Source: Alphaproteobacteria bacterium (GTDB lineage Bacteria; Pseudomonadota; Alphaproteobacteria; SP197). Taken from it: a DNA stretch of 59,277 nt. The DNA lies in NCBI GenBank assembly GCA_016869675.1, contig VGDP01000019.1:1-59277 (forward strand). Reading direction: 5' to 3'. The stretch's first letter is position 1, and every line of letters begins with the position of its first letter. A program made the position numbers and the translations under genes. Shown here piece by piece: positions 33,650 to 41,775 of this stretch. Below the pieces are notes generated by a model, which made no database searches, had not been told where the DNA came from, and saw only the letters and a list, made by a program, of their open reading frames with translations.

Positions 33650-33825
33650 CTCCACGCGGCGACCAGGTCTCCTGGCTCGGGGTCATCGGACGCGGCTCTT
33701 TCCCGGCGACCGATCCGGGGATCGGCATCAGTGGGTGAATACCGCGGCCTCGCCGCTTACAGTTGCGGGGGCAGCGCCGGCCTGGCGGATGACCGCGTCA
33801 CCGGCTTCCCTGACGTCGTCGCGGG
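33650..33825 (-). promoter_or_regulatory. Cobalamin (AdoCbl) riboswitch before cobP
   Basis: Read on the minus strand, all the main landmarks of the cobalamin element occur in order: GGGAAGCCGGTGA near 33812-33798, then the conserved core CTGCCCCCGCAACTGTAAGC (33774-33755), then a variable arm, and last the B12 box GAGCCAGGAGACCTGGTC at 33678-33661. The element ends about 30 bases before the cobP GTG start codon and just ahead of a purine-rich ribosome site. High adenosylcobalamin should therefore shut off the whole cobP-cobW-cobN-CPBP-cobO-SYLF-cobQ operon, probably at translation initiation. I saw no second copy before the other cob operons. Confidence 0.95.
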
Positions 33826-33855
33826 CGCGACCCTAGCACGGCGCCGGGCCGCCCG

Positions 33856-34473
33856 CTACTTCGGCGCGAGGTTGATCCAGCCCACGCGCCAGACGTCGGT
33901 CCGGCCTTCGTCGTGCACATGGTCGAGCCGCGTGATCGCTAGGTTCGCCGTGGCGATGCGCAGGGCGATCTCGGGGTCGAGCGCCAGCGCGTGGGCGACG
34001 GCCGCGCGGATCGTGCCGCCGTGGGCGACGCACACGATGTCGCGGCCGCGCTGCGCCACGGTCAGCCGGTCGATCACGGCGGTCGCGCGCGTCATCAGAT
34101 CGACGAAGCTCTCGCCGCCGGGCGGGCGGGTGCGCGCCGGAGCCAGCCAGAAGTGGTGGGCGCCGACCTCGCGCGCGACCTCGGCGTAGGTGCGTCCGTG
34201 CCAGTCGCCGAAATCCTGCTCGCCCAGGTCGCGCTCGACCGCCGGGTCGCCGAAGGCGAGGCCGGCGGCGCGGATCGCGGCGGCGGTCTGCTTCGCGCGC
34301 GTGAGATGGCTGGTGACCCAGTGGGCGTCCTGGGGCAGCCGGCGGGCGAGGCCCTGGAACGAGGCGTCGTCGCTGACGTCGGCAATCAGGTCGTTGGCAC
34401 CGTAGAGGGTGCCCGACGGGTTGATCACCGGGGCGTGGCGCACCCACCACCAGCGGGTGACCGTGACGCTCAT
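33856..34473 (-). CDS. cobC: Histidine phosphatase, CobC-like (alpha-ribazole phosphatase)
   Basis: A 205-residue phosphoglycerate-mutase-like phosphatase. The phosphohistidine motif is WWVRHAPV near residue 11 (RHA in place of the commoner RHG), with SHLTRAKQTAAAIRAAGL, LGEQDFGDWHGRTYAEV, PPGGESFVDLMTRATAVIDRL, and the second His in VCVAHGGTIRAAVAHAL. In B12 synthesis this family removes the phosphate of alpha-ribazole phosphate or cobalamin phosphate. The start overlaps the cobS stop as ATGA, which supports the role. The symbol rests on context, as similar phosphatases act elsewhere. Confidence 0.85.
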   Translation of the reverse strand: MSVTVTRWWWVRHAPVINPSGTLYGANDLIADVSDDASFQGLARRLPQDAHWVTSHLTRAKQTAAAIRAAGLAFGDPAVERDLGEQDFGDWHGRTYAEVAREVGAHHFWLAPARTRPPGGESFVDLMTRATAVIDRLTVAQRGRDIVCVAHGGTIRAAVAHALALDPEIALRIATANLAITRLDHVHDEGRTDVWRVGWINLAPK

Positions 34474-35258
34474 CGGCCCGCGACCACGGCGATCAGAACG
34501 GTCAGTTCGATGATCTGCTGGGTGGCACCCAGCACATCGCCGGTGTGGCCGCCGAACAGGTACCGGGCGAGGTGCGCCATGGCGAAACACGTCAGGCCGG
34601 CGACGATGAGCGCGGCGAGCGCGGCGACGAGGCCGACAGCGACCCAGGCAATCACGGCGGCGATCACGGCGGCGATCACCGCCGCCTCGGGCGAGGGCAC
34701 GCCGGCGCCGTGGCCCAGGCCATCGCCGCGCGCCGGTGCGACGCCCTGGAGGATCAGCGCCAGACCGGCACGGCTGAGCGCGCCGGCGACCACCAACGCG
34801 CCCACGACGGGGCCGTCCGTCGCGCCGAGTTCGGCGATCGCGGCCAGGCGGCCCGTCACCACCAGCACGAGCGCCAGCACGCCGAAGGCGCCGATCCGGG
34901 TGTCGCGCATGGCGTCCAGGCGCGCCGCGCGACCGCCGCGCGCGCCCAGGCCGTCGGCGGTGTCGGCCAGGCCGTCCTCGTGGAGCGCGCCGGTCAGCAC
35001 GGCGATAGCGATCACCGCCAGAACCGCCGCGAGCCATGGTCCGAGCCCGAGGGCTTGAGCAACAAGCGCGACGATGCCGCCCGCCAGTCCGATCGCCGCG
35101 CCGACAATGGGGAACGCCCACGCGGCGCCGGCCAGCGGCACGGGTCCGCCGGCCACCGGCAGGATCGTGAAGAACCCGAAGACGGCGCCCATGTGGGCGC
35201 GCCAGCTGGCGCGCGGAGGCGCGTCCGGACCGCCGTCCTGGGCGCTGCGATCGCTCAT
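34470..35258 (-). CDS. cobS: Cobalamin synthase (AdoCbi-GDP ribazoletransferase) CobS/CobV
   Basis: A 262-residue membrane enzyme that joins adenosylcobinamide-GDP to alpha-ribazole. The active-site motif GALHEDGLADTADGLGARG lies near residue 90, followed by RDTRIGAFGVLALVLVV, and the C-terminal FGGHTGDVLGATQQIIEL. About six hydrophobic segments are seen. One segment is encoded by a short 12-base tandem repeat (34651-34686) giving VIAAVIAAVIAW; changes in copy number would keep frame and only lengthen the helix. The gene leads the cobS-phosphatase pair and is divergent from cobT over 68 bases. Confidence 0.94.
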   Translation of the reverse strand: MSDRSAQDGGPDAPPRASWRAHMGAVFGFFTILPVAGGPVPLAGAAWAFPIVGAAIGLAGGIVALVAQALGLGPWLAAVLAVIAIAVLTGALHEDGLADTADGLGARGGRAARLDAMRDTRIGAFGVLALVLVVTGRLAAIAELGATDGPVVGALVVAGALSRAGLALILQGVAPARGDGLGHGAGVPSPEAAVIAAVIAAVIAWVAVGLVAALAALIVAGLTCFAMAHLARYLFGGHTGDVLGATQQIIELTVLIAVVAGR

Positions 35259-35326
35259 GGGGTCCTTCCGGTCGGGGGCGAACTCTGTTACCTGAGCCTC
35301 CCCGATCGCACAACCCCGGCACCGCC

Positions 35327-36343
35327 ATGACGACGCCCCGTTCCTTCGCCGACGTGCGTGCGTTGCTGGACCACCTGCCCGCGCCCGATACGGCCGCCGC
35401 GGCCACCGCCGCGGCGCGCGAAGCTGTGCTGACCAAGCCGGCCGGATCGCTCGGCCGGCTCGAGGGCCTCGTCGCCTGGCTGGCCGCGTGGCAGGGCCGG
35501 CACCCGCCGGCGACCCGACGACTGCGCATCGCGTTGTTCGCCGGCAACCACGGCGTGGTCGCGCGCGGCGTCTCGGCGTTCCCGCCCGAGGTCACGACGC
35601 AGATGGTCGCCAACTTCGAGCGCGGCGGCGCGGCGATCAACCAGCTCGCGCGCGCCGCCGGCGCCGAGCTTCGGGTCGATGCCATCGAGCTCGACCGGCC
35701 GACAGAAGACTTCACCGCCGGCCCCGCGATGACCGAGGCGGAGTGCGTGGCCGCGCTGGCGCGCGGAATGGCCGCGGTCGAACCGGGGCTCGACCTGCTG
35801 ATGGTCGGCGAGATGGGTATCGGCAACACCACCACGGCGGCGGCCCTGGCCTTCGCGTTGTTCGGCGGTGCCGCCGCCGACTGGGCCGGGCGCGGCACCG
35901 GCGTCGACGACGCGGGCCTCGCCCGCAAGGTGGCTGTGCTGGGCGCGGCGCGGACCCACCACGGCTACGCGCTCGACGATCCGCTCGAGGCACTGCGCCG
36001 CGTCGGTGGGCGCGAGCTGGCGGCGATCGCGGGTGCCGTGTTGGCCGCGCGGCTGGCGCGCGTGCCCGTGCTGCTGGACGGTTACGTGACCAGCGCGGCG
36101 GCGGCGGTGCTGGCGCGAGCGTGCCCGGGCAGCCTGGACCATTGCCGGCTGGGGCACCGCTCGGCCGAGCTGGGCCACCGCCGACTGGCCGAGGCGCTGG
36201 GGCTCGAGCCGATCCTCGACCTGGGCATGCGGCTGGGCGAAGGCTCGGGTGCCGCGCTGGCGGCGCTGATCGTCAAGGCGGCCGTGGCGACCCACGCCGG
36301 CATGGCGACCTTCGCCGAGACGGGGGTAAGCGACCGCGACTGA
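35327..36343 (+). CDS. cobT: Nicotinate-nucleotide-DMB phosphoribosyltransferase CobT/CobU
   Basis: A 338-residue enzyme that makes alpha-ribazole phosphate from NaMN and 5,6-dimethylbenzimidazole. Family phrases: LTKPAGSLGRLEGLVAWLA, FAGNHGVVARGVSAFP, VGEMGIGNTTTAAALA, DGYVTSAAAAVLA, and LDLGMRLGEGSGAALA, which contains the catalytic Glu. Length is normal. It stands alone on the plus strand, divergent from cobS, and converges on the broken hpnM gene. No bluB gene for making the base is seen in this window. Confidence 0.95.
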   Translation: MTTPRSFADVRALLDHLPAPDTAAAATAAAREAVLTKPAGSLGRLEGLVAWLAAWQGRHPPATRRLRIALFAGNHGVVARGVSAFPPEVTTQMVANFERGGAAINQLARAAGAELRVDAIELDRPTEDFTAGPAMTEAECVAALARGMAAVEPGLDLLMVGEMGIGNTTTAAALAFALFGGAAADWAGRGTGVDDAGLARKVAVLGAARTHHGYALDDPLEALRRVGGRELAAIAGAVLAARLARVPVLLDGYVTSAAAAVLARACPGSLDHCRLGHRSAELGHRRLAEALGLEPILDLGMRLGEGSGAALAALIVKAAVATHAGMATFAETGVSDRD

Positions 36344-36357
36344 AGCGGCATCCGTCG

Positions 36358-36974
36358 CTAGCCGCCGCCCTTGGCCTCGAGCACCGCGATCAGGCCCTCG
36401 AGCCCCTGATCGCGGAACACGGTGGCAAACTCGGCGCGCCGGGTGGCCAGTTCGCTGATCGTGCCGGTCAGGTAGACGTCGATGACGCGCCAGCCGTCTT
36501 CCCCTTGGCGCAGCCGGTAGTCGAGCGCCACGGGCTCCTGCCCTTCGCCGGGGTGAAGCCAGGTCTCGATCACGACACCGCCGTCGTCCAGCATGCGCTG
36601 ACCGACGATGTCGAAACTCTGTCCGGCCCAAGTGTCGAAGCGCCGCGCGTAGGTTGCACCGACATGGCGCGGAACGCCTCGACCAGGCGCAGGCGCTGCT
36701 CGTCATCGTTGCTGGCCCAAGCATCACCGACCGTAAGCCTGGCCATGAGGGGAAAGTCGTAGATCGACCCCAGCCCTTCGGCCAGGCGCTGGAACCGACC
36801 CGAGAAGCCGAGCGTCGTGGCCTGCTGCAAGACCTCGGTCAGCAGCGCGTGCAGCCGCTCGACGACCGCGTCGGGGCCTTCGTCGATGGCGAGGGCGCCA
36901 CGCCCAATCGCTGTCGCGACCGCCAGAGCGGCCGGGAGCATGATGACCCGACGACGGCTAATGCCGTAATTCAT
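36358..36974 (-). pseudogene. hpnM: hpnM/Ttg2D-MlaC family gene with a frameshift
   Basis: The first frame starts MNYGISRRRVIMLPAALA, a Tat-like signal peptide, and runs as an MlaC/Ttg2D-type lipid-binding protein (ERLHALLTEVLQQATTLGF, QRLAEGLGSIYDFPLMARL, EAFRAM). Near 36655-36668 it leaves frame; the next frame continues the family sequence with ATYARRFDTWAGQSFDIVG, VIETWLHPGEGQEPVALDY, and VIDVYLTGTISELATRR. One missing base restores about 205 codons, the normal length. HpnM is the Ttg2D-like protein found with hopanoid genes; the divergent neighbour hpnH supports this name. The start codon has no strong ribosome site. Confidence 0.82.
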
Positions 36975-37075
36975 AAGGAGTTTCTCGTACGTGGCCGATG
37001 TCAAGGTCGTTGCGCGCGGGCGCGGCCCACGGTAACACAAGGGCCGCTATCTTGCGTCTCCACCATGGCAGGACC

Positions 37076-38119
37076 ATGACCGTTCCCCTTTCGCAGCAGA
37101 TCCGCGTCGGCGCCTATGTGGTGGCCCAGCACCTCGCGGGCCGTCGGGGCTACCCGCTCGTGCTCATGCTCGAGCCCTTGTTCCGCTGCAACCTGGCGTG
37201 CGCCGAGTGCGGCAAGATCGACTATCCCGACGCCATTCTGAACCAGCGCCTGACGGTCGAGGAATGCCTGGAGGCAGCGCGTGAATGCGGCGCGCCCGTG
37301 GTCTCGATTGCCGGCGGCGAGCCGCTGCTGCACCGCGAGATGGAGGCCATCGTCGAAGGCCTGATCGCCTAGAAGCGCTACGTCTATCTGTGCACCAACG
37401 CGCTGCTGCTGGAGAAGAAGCTCGACCGCTTCCGCCCCAGCCCGTGGTTCACCTGGTCGGTGCACCTGGACAGCGGGCGCGAGGACCACAACCGTTCCGT
37501 GTGCCAGGCGGGCGTGTTCGACCGTGCCATGACGGCGATCCGCGCCGCCAAGGCCGCCGGGGTCGACGGCATCACGATTTCGCCGGGCTACGCCTACGAG
37601 CGGGCGCCCGATCAGACGCACTTCCTCAACCGCCGCCGCACTAAAAACCTGTTCCGCGCCATCTTCACGCGCAGCGACCGCGCCCGGCGCTGGCGTTTCG
37701 CCCAGTCGCCCCTGTTCCTGGATTTCCTGCCCGGCAACCAGACGTACCACTGCACGCCGTGGGGCAACTCTACGCGCAACGTGTTCGGCTGGCAGCGCAC
37801 CTGCTACCTGCTGGGCGAGGGCTACGCGCCGAGCTACCGCGCCCTGATGGACGAGACGGACTGGGACGCCTACGGTACCGACCACTATGAGAAATGCGCC
37901 GACTGCATGGTGCACAGCGGCTACGAGGCGACCGCCATGGCCGATTCGGTGCGCCGGCCGTGGAAGGCGCTGATCGCGGCGGTGCGCGGCCCGCGGACCC
38001 AGGGCGCCATGGCGCCCGAGATCCCGTTGGACCCCCAGCGCCCGGCCGAGCACGTGTTCTCCCGCCACGTGGATAGGGCGCTCGCGCGGCTCGCGGTGGC
38101 CCCCGCCGGCGACGACTGA
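37076..38119 (+). pseudogene. hpnH: hpnH, adenosylhopene-forming radical SAM gene, broken
   Basis: HpnH joins adenosyl to diploptene to make adenosylhopane, precursor of extended hopanoids. The radical-SAM motif is FRCNLACAECGKIDYPDAI and the C-terminal cysteine cluster is EKCADCMVHSGYEATAM. Two lesions are seen. A TAG at 37370-37372 interrupts EGLIA and KRYVYLCTNALL in the same frame. In addition AAKAAG runs straight into VDGITISPGYAYERAPD near 37560, where family members carry about 29 more residues; this is an in-frame deletion. The remaining sequence is very well preserved, so decay is recent. The loss of the middle of the barrel argues that even readthrough would not give an active enzyme. 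Confidence 0.87.
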
Positions 38120-38129
38120 ACCCGCGCGC

Positions 38130-39317
38130 CTACCAGGGCGCGATGGGCATGGCGCGCGGGGCGCGCGGCGTCAGCAGCTCGGGCGCGCCCTCGGTGACCA
38201 CAAGGTTTTCCTCGTGCACCAGGATTTTGCCGGCGCCGAACAGAGCGCTCGGCTCGACGGTCAGAACCGTGCCGGGCGACAGCACCGTGCGGTCGCCCGG
38301 CTTGTTCGACGGCGGCTCGGTCAGCACCTTGCCGAGCCCATGGCCGAATCGGCCGACGTTGCCGAGCGCCATGCCGCCGTCCTCGAGCACGCGCGCCTGG
38401 GCCAGGAACACGTCCTCGGCGGTGGCACCCGGGCGCGCCGCGTCGATGCCCGCCTCGGTCGCGCGCCACAGCAGGTCGTGCACGCGCGCCGCCGACCGGC
38501 TGGGCGGCGCGCCGATCGCCACGTTGCGATCGAAGTCGCAGAAGTAGCCGTCGTAGCGCGATCCGGTGTCGATCAGCAGGATGTCACCCTTGGCCAGCCG
38601 CCGGTTGGTCGGGCCCTGGATGATGCTGTCGTAGCCGCCGCACCCGGTGCCGATGGACGTGTAGGGCGTCTTGTCCACGCCCTGACGCAGCAGCTCCGCC
38701 TGGAACGCGCGCACCACGTCCTTCTCGTTGTCGCCGGGCCGCACCAGCCCGGGCAGGGTGTCGAAGGCGCGCCCGGCCGCGGCGCAGGCACGCCGGATGC
38801 GCGCGACCTCGGCCGGCGACTTGACCAAGCGCGCGGCGCGCAGCACCGCGGACCCATCGACCAAGGCCAGGGGGCGGATCATCGTCTTGACGCGCAGGAG
38901 GTCGGCGACCGGCATGCCGAGCCGTGTCTCCGGCCCCAGTTCGGCGCCTGCGCGGCCGAAGCGCCGGCGCACGGCGCCGAGCGCGCCCGCCAGCAGGTCC
39001 AGGCCCTCGTTCTCGGGGCGCGGGCTGGGCCATGTGCGCACGTCGGCGACCCAGCTCGTGGCGCGCCAGTTGGACAGTCCGACCTCTGGGATGACGGCGC
39101 ACGGGTGGCTCACGCGCGGCAGCACGAAGTACCAGGGCCGAGTCGGCGTGTTCCACGCGAACTGCGTGGTGAAGCCGGTCAGGTACTCCATGTTCGGTTC
39201 GGACGTGACCAGCAGGGCGTCGAGCCGCGCCTCGGTCATCAGGGCGCGGACACGCTCGACACGCCGTTCGAACTCGGTGAGCGTGAACGGCGGCAGTTCC
39301 CTCGGCCCGGCTCCCAT
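38130..39317 (-). CDS. M24-family metallopeptidase (Xaa-Pro peptidase type)
   Basis: A 395-residue pita-bread enzyme. The N-terminal creatinase-like domain begins LPPFTLTEFERRVERVRALM and contains PNMEYLTGFTTQFAW. The catalytic domain has all five metal ligands in context: two Asp in LLIDTGSRYDGYFCDFDR, His in RFGHGLGKVLTEPPS, Glu in VLTVEPSALFGAG, and Glu in LVHEENLVV. Family members cleave Xaa-Pro peptides or act on small amides such as creatine or ectoine derivatives, so the substrate is open. GGAGG lies five bases before the chosen ATG; the longer open frame is not family-like. It converges on hpnH. Confidence 0.9.
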   Translation of the reverse strand: MGAGPRELPPFTLTEFERRVERVRALMTEARLDALLVTSEPNMEYLTGFTTQFAWNTPTRPWYFVLPRVSHPCAVIPEVGLSNWRATSWVADVRTWPSPRPENEGLDLLAGALGAVRRRFGRAGAELGPETRLGMPVADLLRVKTMIRPLALVDGSAVLRAARLVKSPAEVARIRRACAAAGRAFDTLPGLVRPGDNEKDVVRAFQAELLRQGVDKTPYTSIGTGCGGYDSIIQGPTNRRLAKGDILLIDTGSRYDGYFCDFDRNVAIGAPPSRSAARVHDLLWRATEAGIDAARPGATAEDVFLAQARVLEDGGMALGNVGRFGHGLGKVLTEPPSNKPGDRTVLSPGTVLTVEPSALFGAGKILVHEENLVVTEGAPELLTPRAPRAMPIAPW

Positions 39318-39461
39318 CGCATCCTCCCTTGGCCCATCATAACCATGGCCAGAGTAGCGACCCCACCGTGCGTGCACGAGCGTCGCGACAGGCCTGATCT
39401 CCGCCGCGCTTTCGCCGATCACAGGCGGGTCCCGTGTCGTCCCGCGAACGGAGCCGTCGGC

Positions 39462-40651
39462 GTGCCGGTTTCCCATACCCCCACCGTCCGCGACGCGACC
39501 GTTGAGGACCAGGCGGCCACCATCGCCCTGCTCGGCGATCCGGCGACCCATGACGGCACGGCCGTCGAACGCATCGAGCCCCACGCCGGCGTCGTGTTCC
39601 TTGCCGGTGACCGCGTCTACAAGCTCAAGCGCACGGTGCGCTACCCCCAATCTCGACTATGGGACAGGCGCGCGCCGCCGCCAGACCTGCCGGGATCAAG
39701 TGCTGATCAACCGCCGCACGGCGCCGGCGCTCTACCTGGGCGTGGCCCCGATCGTCCGCCGCGCGGCCGGGCTGGCGCTGGGCACGCTCGACGACGACCC
39801 GGCCGACGCGCTCGACTGAGTGGTCGTCATGCGCCGCTTCAACCAGGCCACGCTGTTCGACCGCCTGGCCGGCGCCGACCGACTCGACATCACCCTGGTC
39901 GAGCGGGCCGCCACGGCCATCGCGCGCTTCCACCGGGACGCGGAACGCCACCCCGCCGCGGACGGCACCACGGTGATCGCATGGGTCATCGACGACAACG
40001 AACGTGGCCTCGCCGACGGGAGGGCCGCGGCCACGCGTTGCCGCGCCTGGCTCAGCCGGCTCGGCCCATGGCTCGACGCCCGTGCACAAGCGGGCTTCGT
40101 GCGCGCCTGCCACGGCGATCTGCACCTGCGCAACATCTGCCTTGTCGACGGCGCGCCTACCCTGTTCGACGGCATCGAGTTCGACCCGCGCTTCTCGGTG
40201 ATCGACGTGGGCTACGACATCGCCTTCCTGCTGATGGACCTGCTGCATCGCGACCTGCTGGTCCACGCGGCGCGGGCGCTGGCGCGCTGGGTCGCCGAGA
40301 CGGACGACGTCGAGGTCCTCGCGGCGCTGCCGCTGTTCCTGGGCTTGCGCGCCATGGTGCGCGCCAAGGTCGAGACGGCGGCGGCGGCGTTGGCCGGCCA
40401 CACCCCGGCCGAGCCCGGGGCCTACCTGGCGCTCGCCGAGTGCGTGCTCAACCCGGCGCCGCCGTGCCTGGTGGCCATCGGCGGCCTGTCGGGCACGGGC
40501 AAGTCGACGCTCGCGCGCCCTCGCCCCCGGCCTCGGCCCCGATCCCGGCGCGCTGGTGCTGCGCAGCGACGTGCTGCGCAAGCGGCTCGCGGGCGTGGCG
40601 CGCGACGCCCTGGCCAGCCTCGGTCGCGGCCGTGTAGGGTTCGCACCATGA
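39462..40651 (+). pseudogene. Aminoglycoside-phosphotransferase/ATP-kinase fusion gene, broken
   Basis: The ancestral gene coded a two-domain protein: an APH-like kinase domain (ATHDGTAVERIEPHAGVVFL, VYKLKRTVRYP, VVMRRFNQATLFDRLA, HGDLHLRNICLVDGAPTLFD) and a gluconokinase-like P-loop domain (GGLSGTGKSTLAR). Four lesions are seen. A C run at 39644-39648 has one base too many and shifts frame. A TGA at 39817-39819 stands where VD-W-VVMRRF is expected. Near 40512-40520 two bases are missing in a GC repeat. After RSDVLRKRLAGVARDAL the P-loop domain stops, cut short by the next gene. The start is a GTG with CGGAG ahead. Confidence 0.85.
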
Positions 40652-41775
40652 ACGACTGCGACGTCCTGGTCGTCGGCGCCGGCATGGCAGGCGCCGCGGC
40701 CGGCTATCACCTCGCCGAGCGCGTCCGCGTCATCGTGGTCGAGCGCGAAGACGCGCCCGGCTACCACTCGACCGGACGTTCCGCCGCCATGTTCACCGAG
40801 ACCTACGGGCCGCAGCCGATCCGGCTGCTGACCGGCGCGAGCGGTCCGTTCCTGCGCAACCCTCCGCCCGGCTTCGCCGAGGTTCCCCTGCTGTGCCCGC
40901 GCGGCGTGCTGTTCGTCGCGCGCCCCGATCAGGTCGCCGTGCTCGATGGGCACGAGGCGGCGGCGCGCGCCACCGGCGCCAACGTCGAACGGCTCGAAGT
41001 GGACGGCATGCTGCGCGTCGCGCCCGTGTTGCGGCGCGACTATGTGGGCGCCGGCATGATCGAGCCCGACGCGTGCGACATCGACGTCAACGCCCTGCAC
41101 CAGGGGTTCCTGCGCGGCTTCCGCCAGCGCGGTGGGCGCCTGGTGCCGGACGCCGAGGTGCGGGGGATCACCCGGCACGATGGCCGCTGGCGCGTCGAGA
41201 CCAAGGCCGGCAACTTCACCGCCACGACCCTGGTGGACGCCGCCGGCGCCTGGGCCGACGAGATCGCGGCGCTGGCCGGCCTGCCCCGGCGCGGCCTGGT
41301 GCCCAAGCGGCGCACCGCCTTCACCTTCGACCCGCCGGCCAGGAACGACGTGCGTGCGCTGCCGCTGTGCTACGACGTGGACGAGCAGTTCTACTTCAAG
41401 CCCGACGCCGGCCGGCTGATGGGCAGCCTGGCGGACGAGACGCCCTCGCCGCCGTGCGACGCGCAGCCCGAGGACATCGACGTCGCCACGGCGATCGAGC
41501 GCATCGAGGCCGCGTCGATCATGACGATCCACCGCCCGGTGCGCACCTGGGCGGGTCTGCGCAGCTTCTTCAAGGACAAGGCACCGGCTCTCGGCCCCGA
41601 CCCGGCCGAGCCCACGTTCCTGTGGTGCGCCGGGCAGGGTGGCTACGGCATCCAGACATCGCCGGCCAACGGCGAGCTGATCGCCGCGATGGCGCTCGGC
41701 GCCTCGATCCCCGCGTGGGTCGCCTCGCGCGGGCTCGACCTGGCCGACGTCACGCCAGCGCGGCTCAAGGCATGA
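40648..41775 (+). CDS. FAD-dependent oxidoreductase, DAO (D-amino-acid oxidase) type
   Basis: A 375-residue flavoprotein of the glycine/D-amino-acid oxidase family. The FAD-binding Rossmann motif is DVLVVGAGMAGAAAGYHLAE at residues 4-23, followed by the second motif GYHSTGRSAAMFTETYG and, near the C terminus, FLWCAGQGGYGIQTSPANGEL. No signal peptide or membrane helix. Its ATG overlaps the last codon of the preceding pseudogene and its stop overlaps the next gene as ATGA. Pairing with a D-threonine-aldolase-like gene suggests catabolism of a D-amino or hydroxyamino acid in the cytoplasm. Confidence 0.9.
   Translation: MNDCDVLVVGAGMAGAAAGYHLAERVRVIVVEREDAPGYHSTGRSAAMFTETYGPQPIRLLTGASGPFLRNPPPGFAEVPLLCPRGVLFVARPDQVAVLDGHEAAARATGANVERLEVDGMLRVAPVLRRDYVGAGMIEPDACDIDVNALHQGFLRGFRQRGGRLVPDAEVRGITRHDGRWRVETKAGNFTATTLVDAAGAWADEIAALAGLPRRGLVPKRRTAFTFDPPARNDVRALPLCYDVDEQFYFKPDAGRLMGSLADETPSPPCDAQPEDIDVATAIERIEAASIMTIHRPVRTWAGLRSFFKDKAPALGPDPAEPTFLWCAGQGGYGIQTSPANGELIAAMALGASIPAWVASRGLDLADVTPARLKA

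Noticed and set aside
33856-34473. General phosphoglycerate mutase
   Set aside because: Coupling by ATGA to cobS and position before the riboswitch favour a B12 phosphatase, though sequence alone would not decide.
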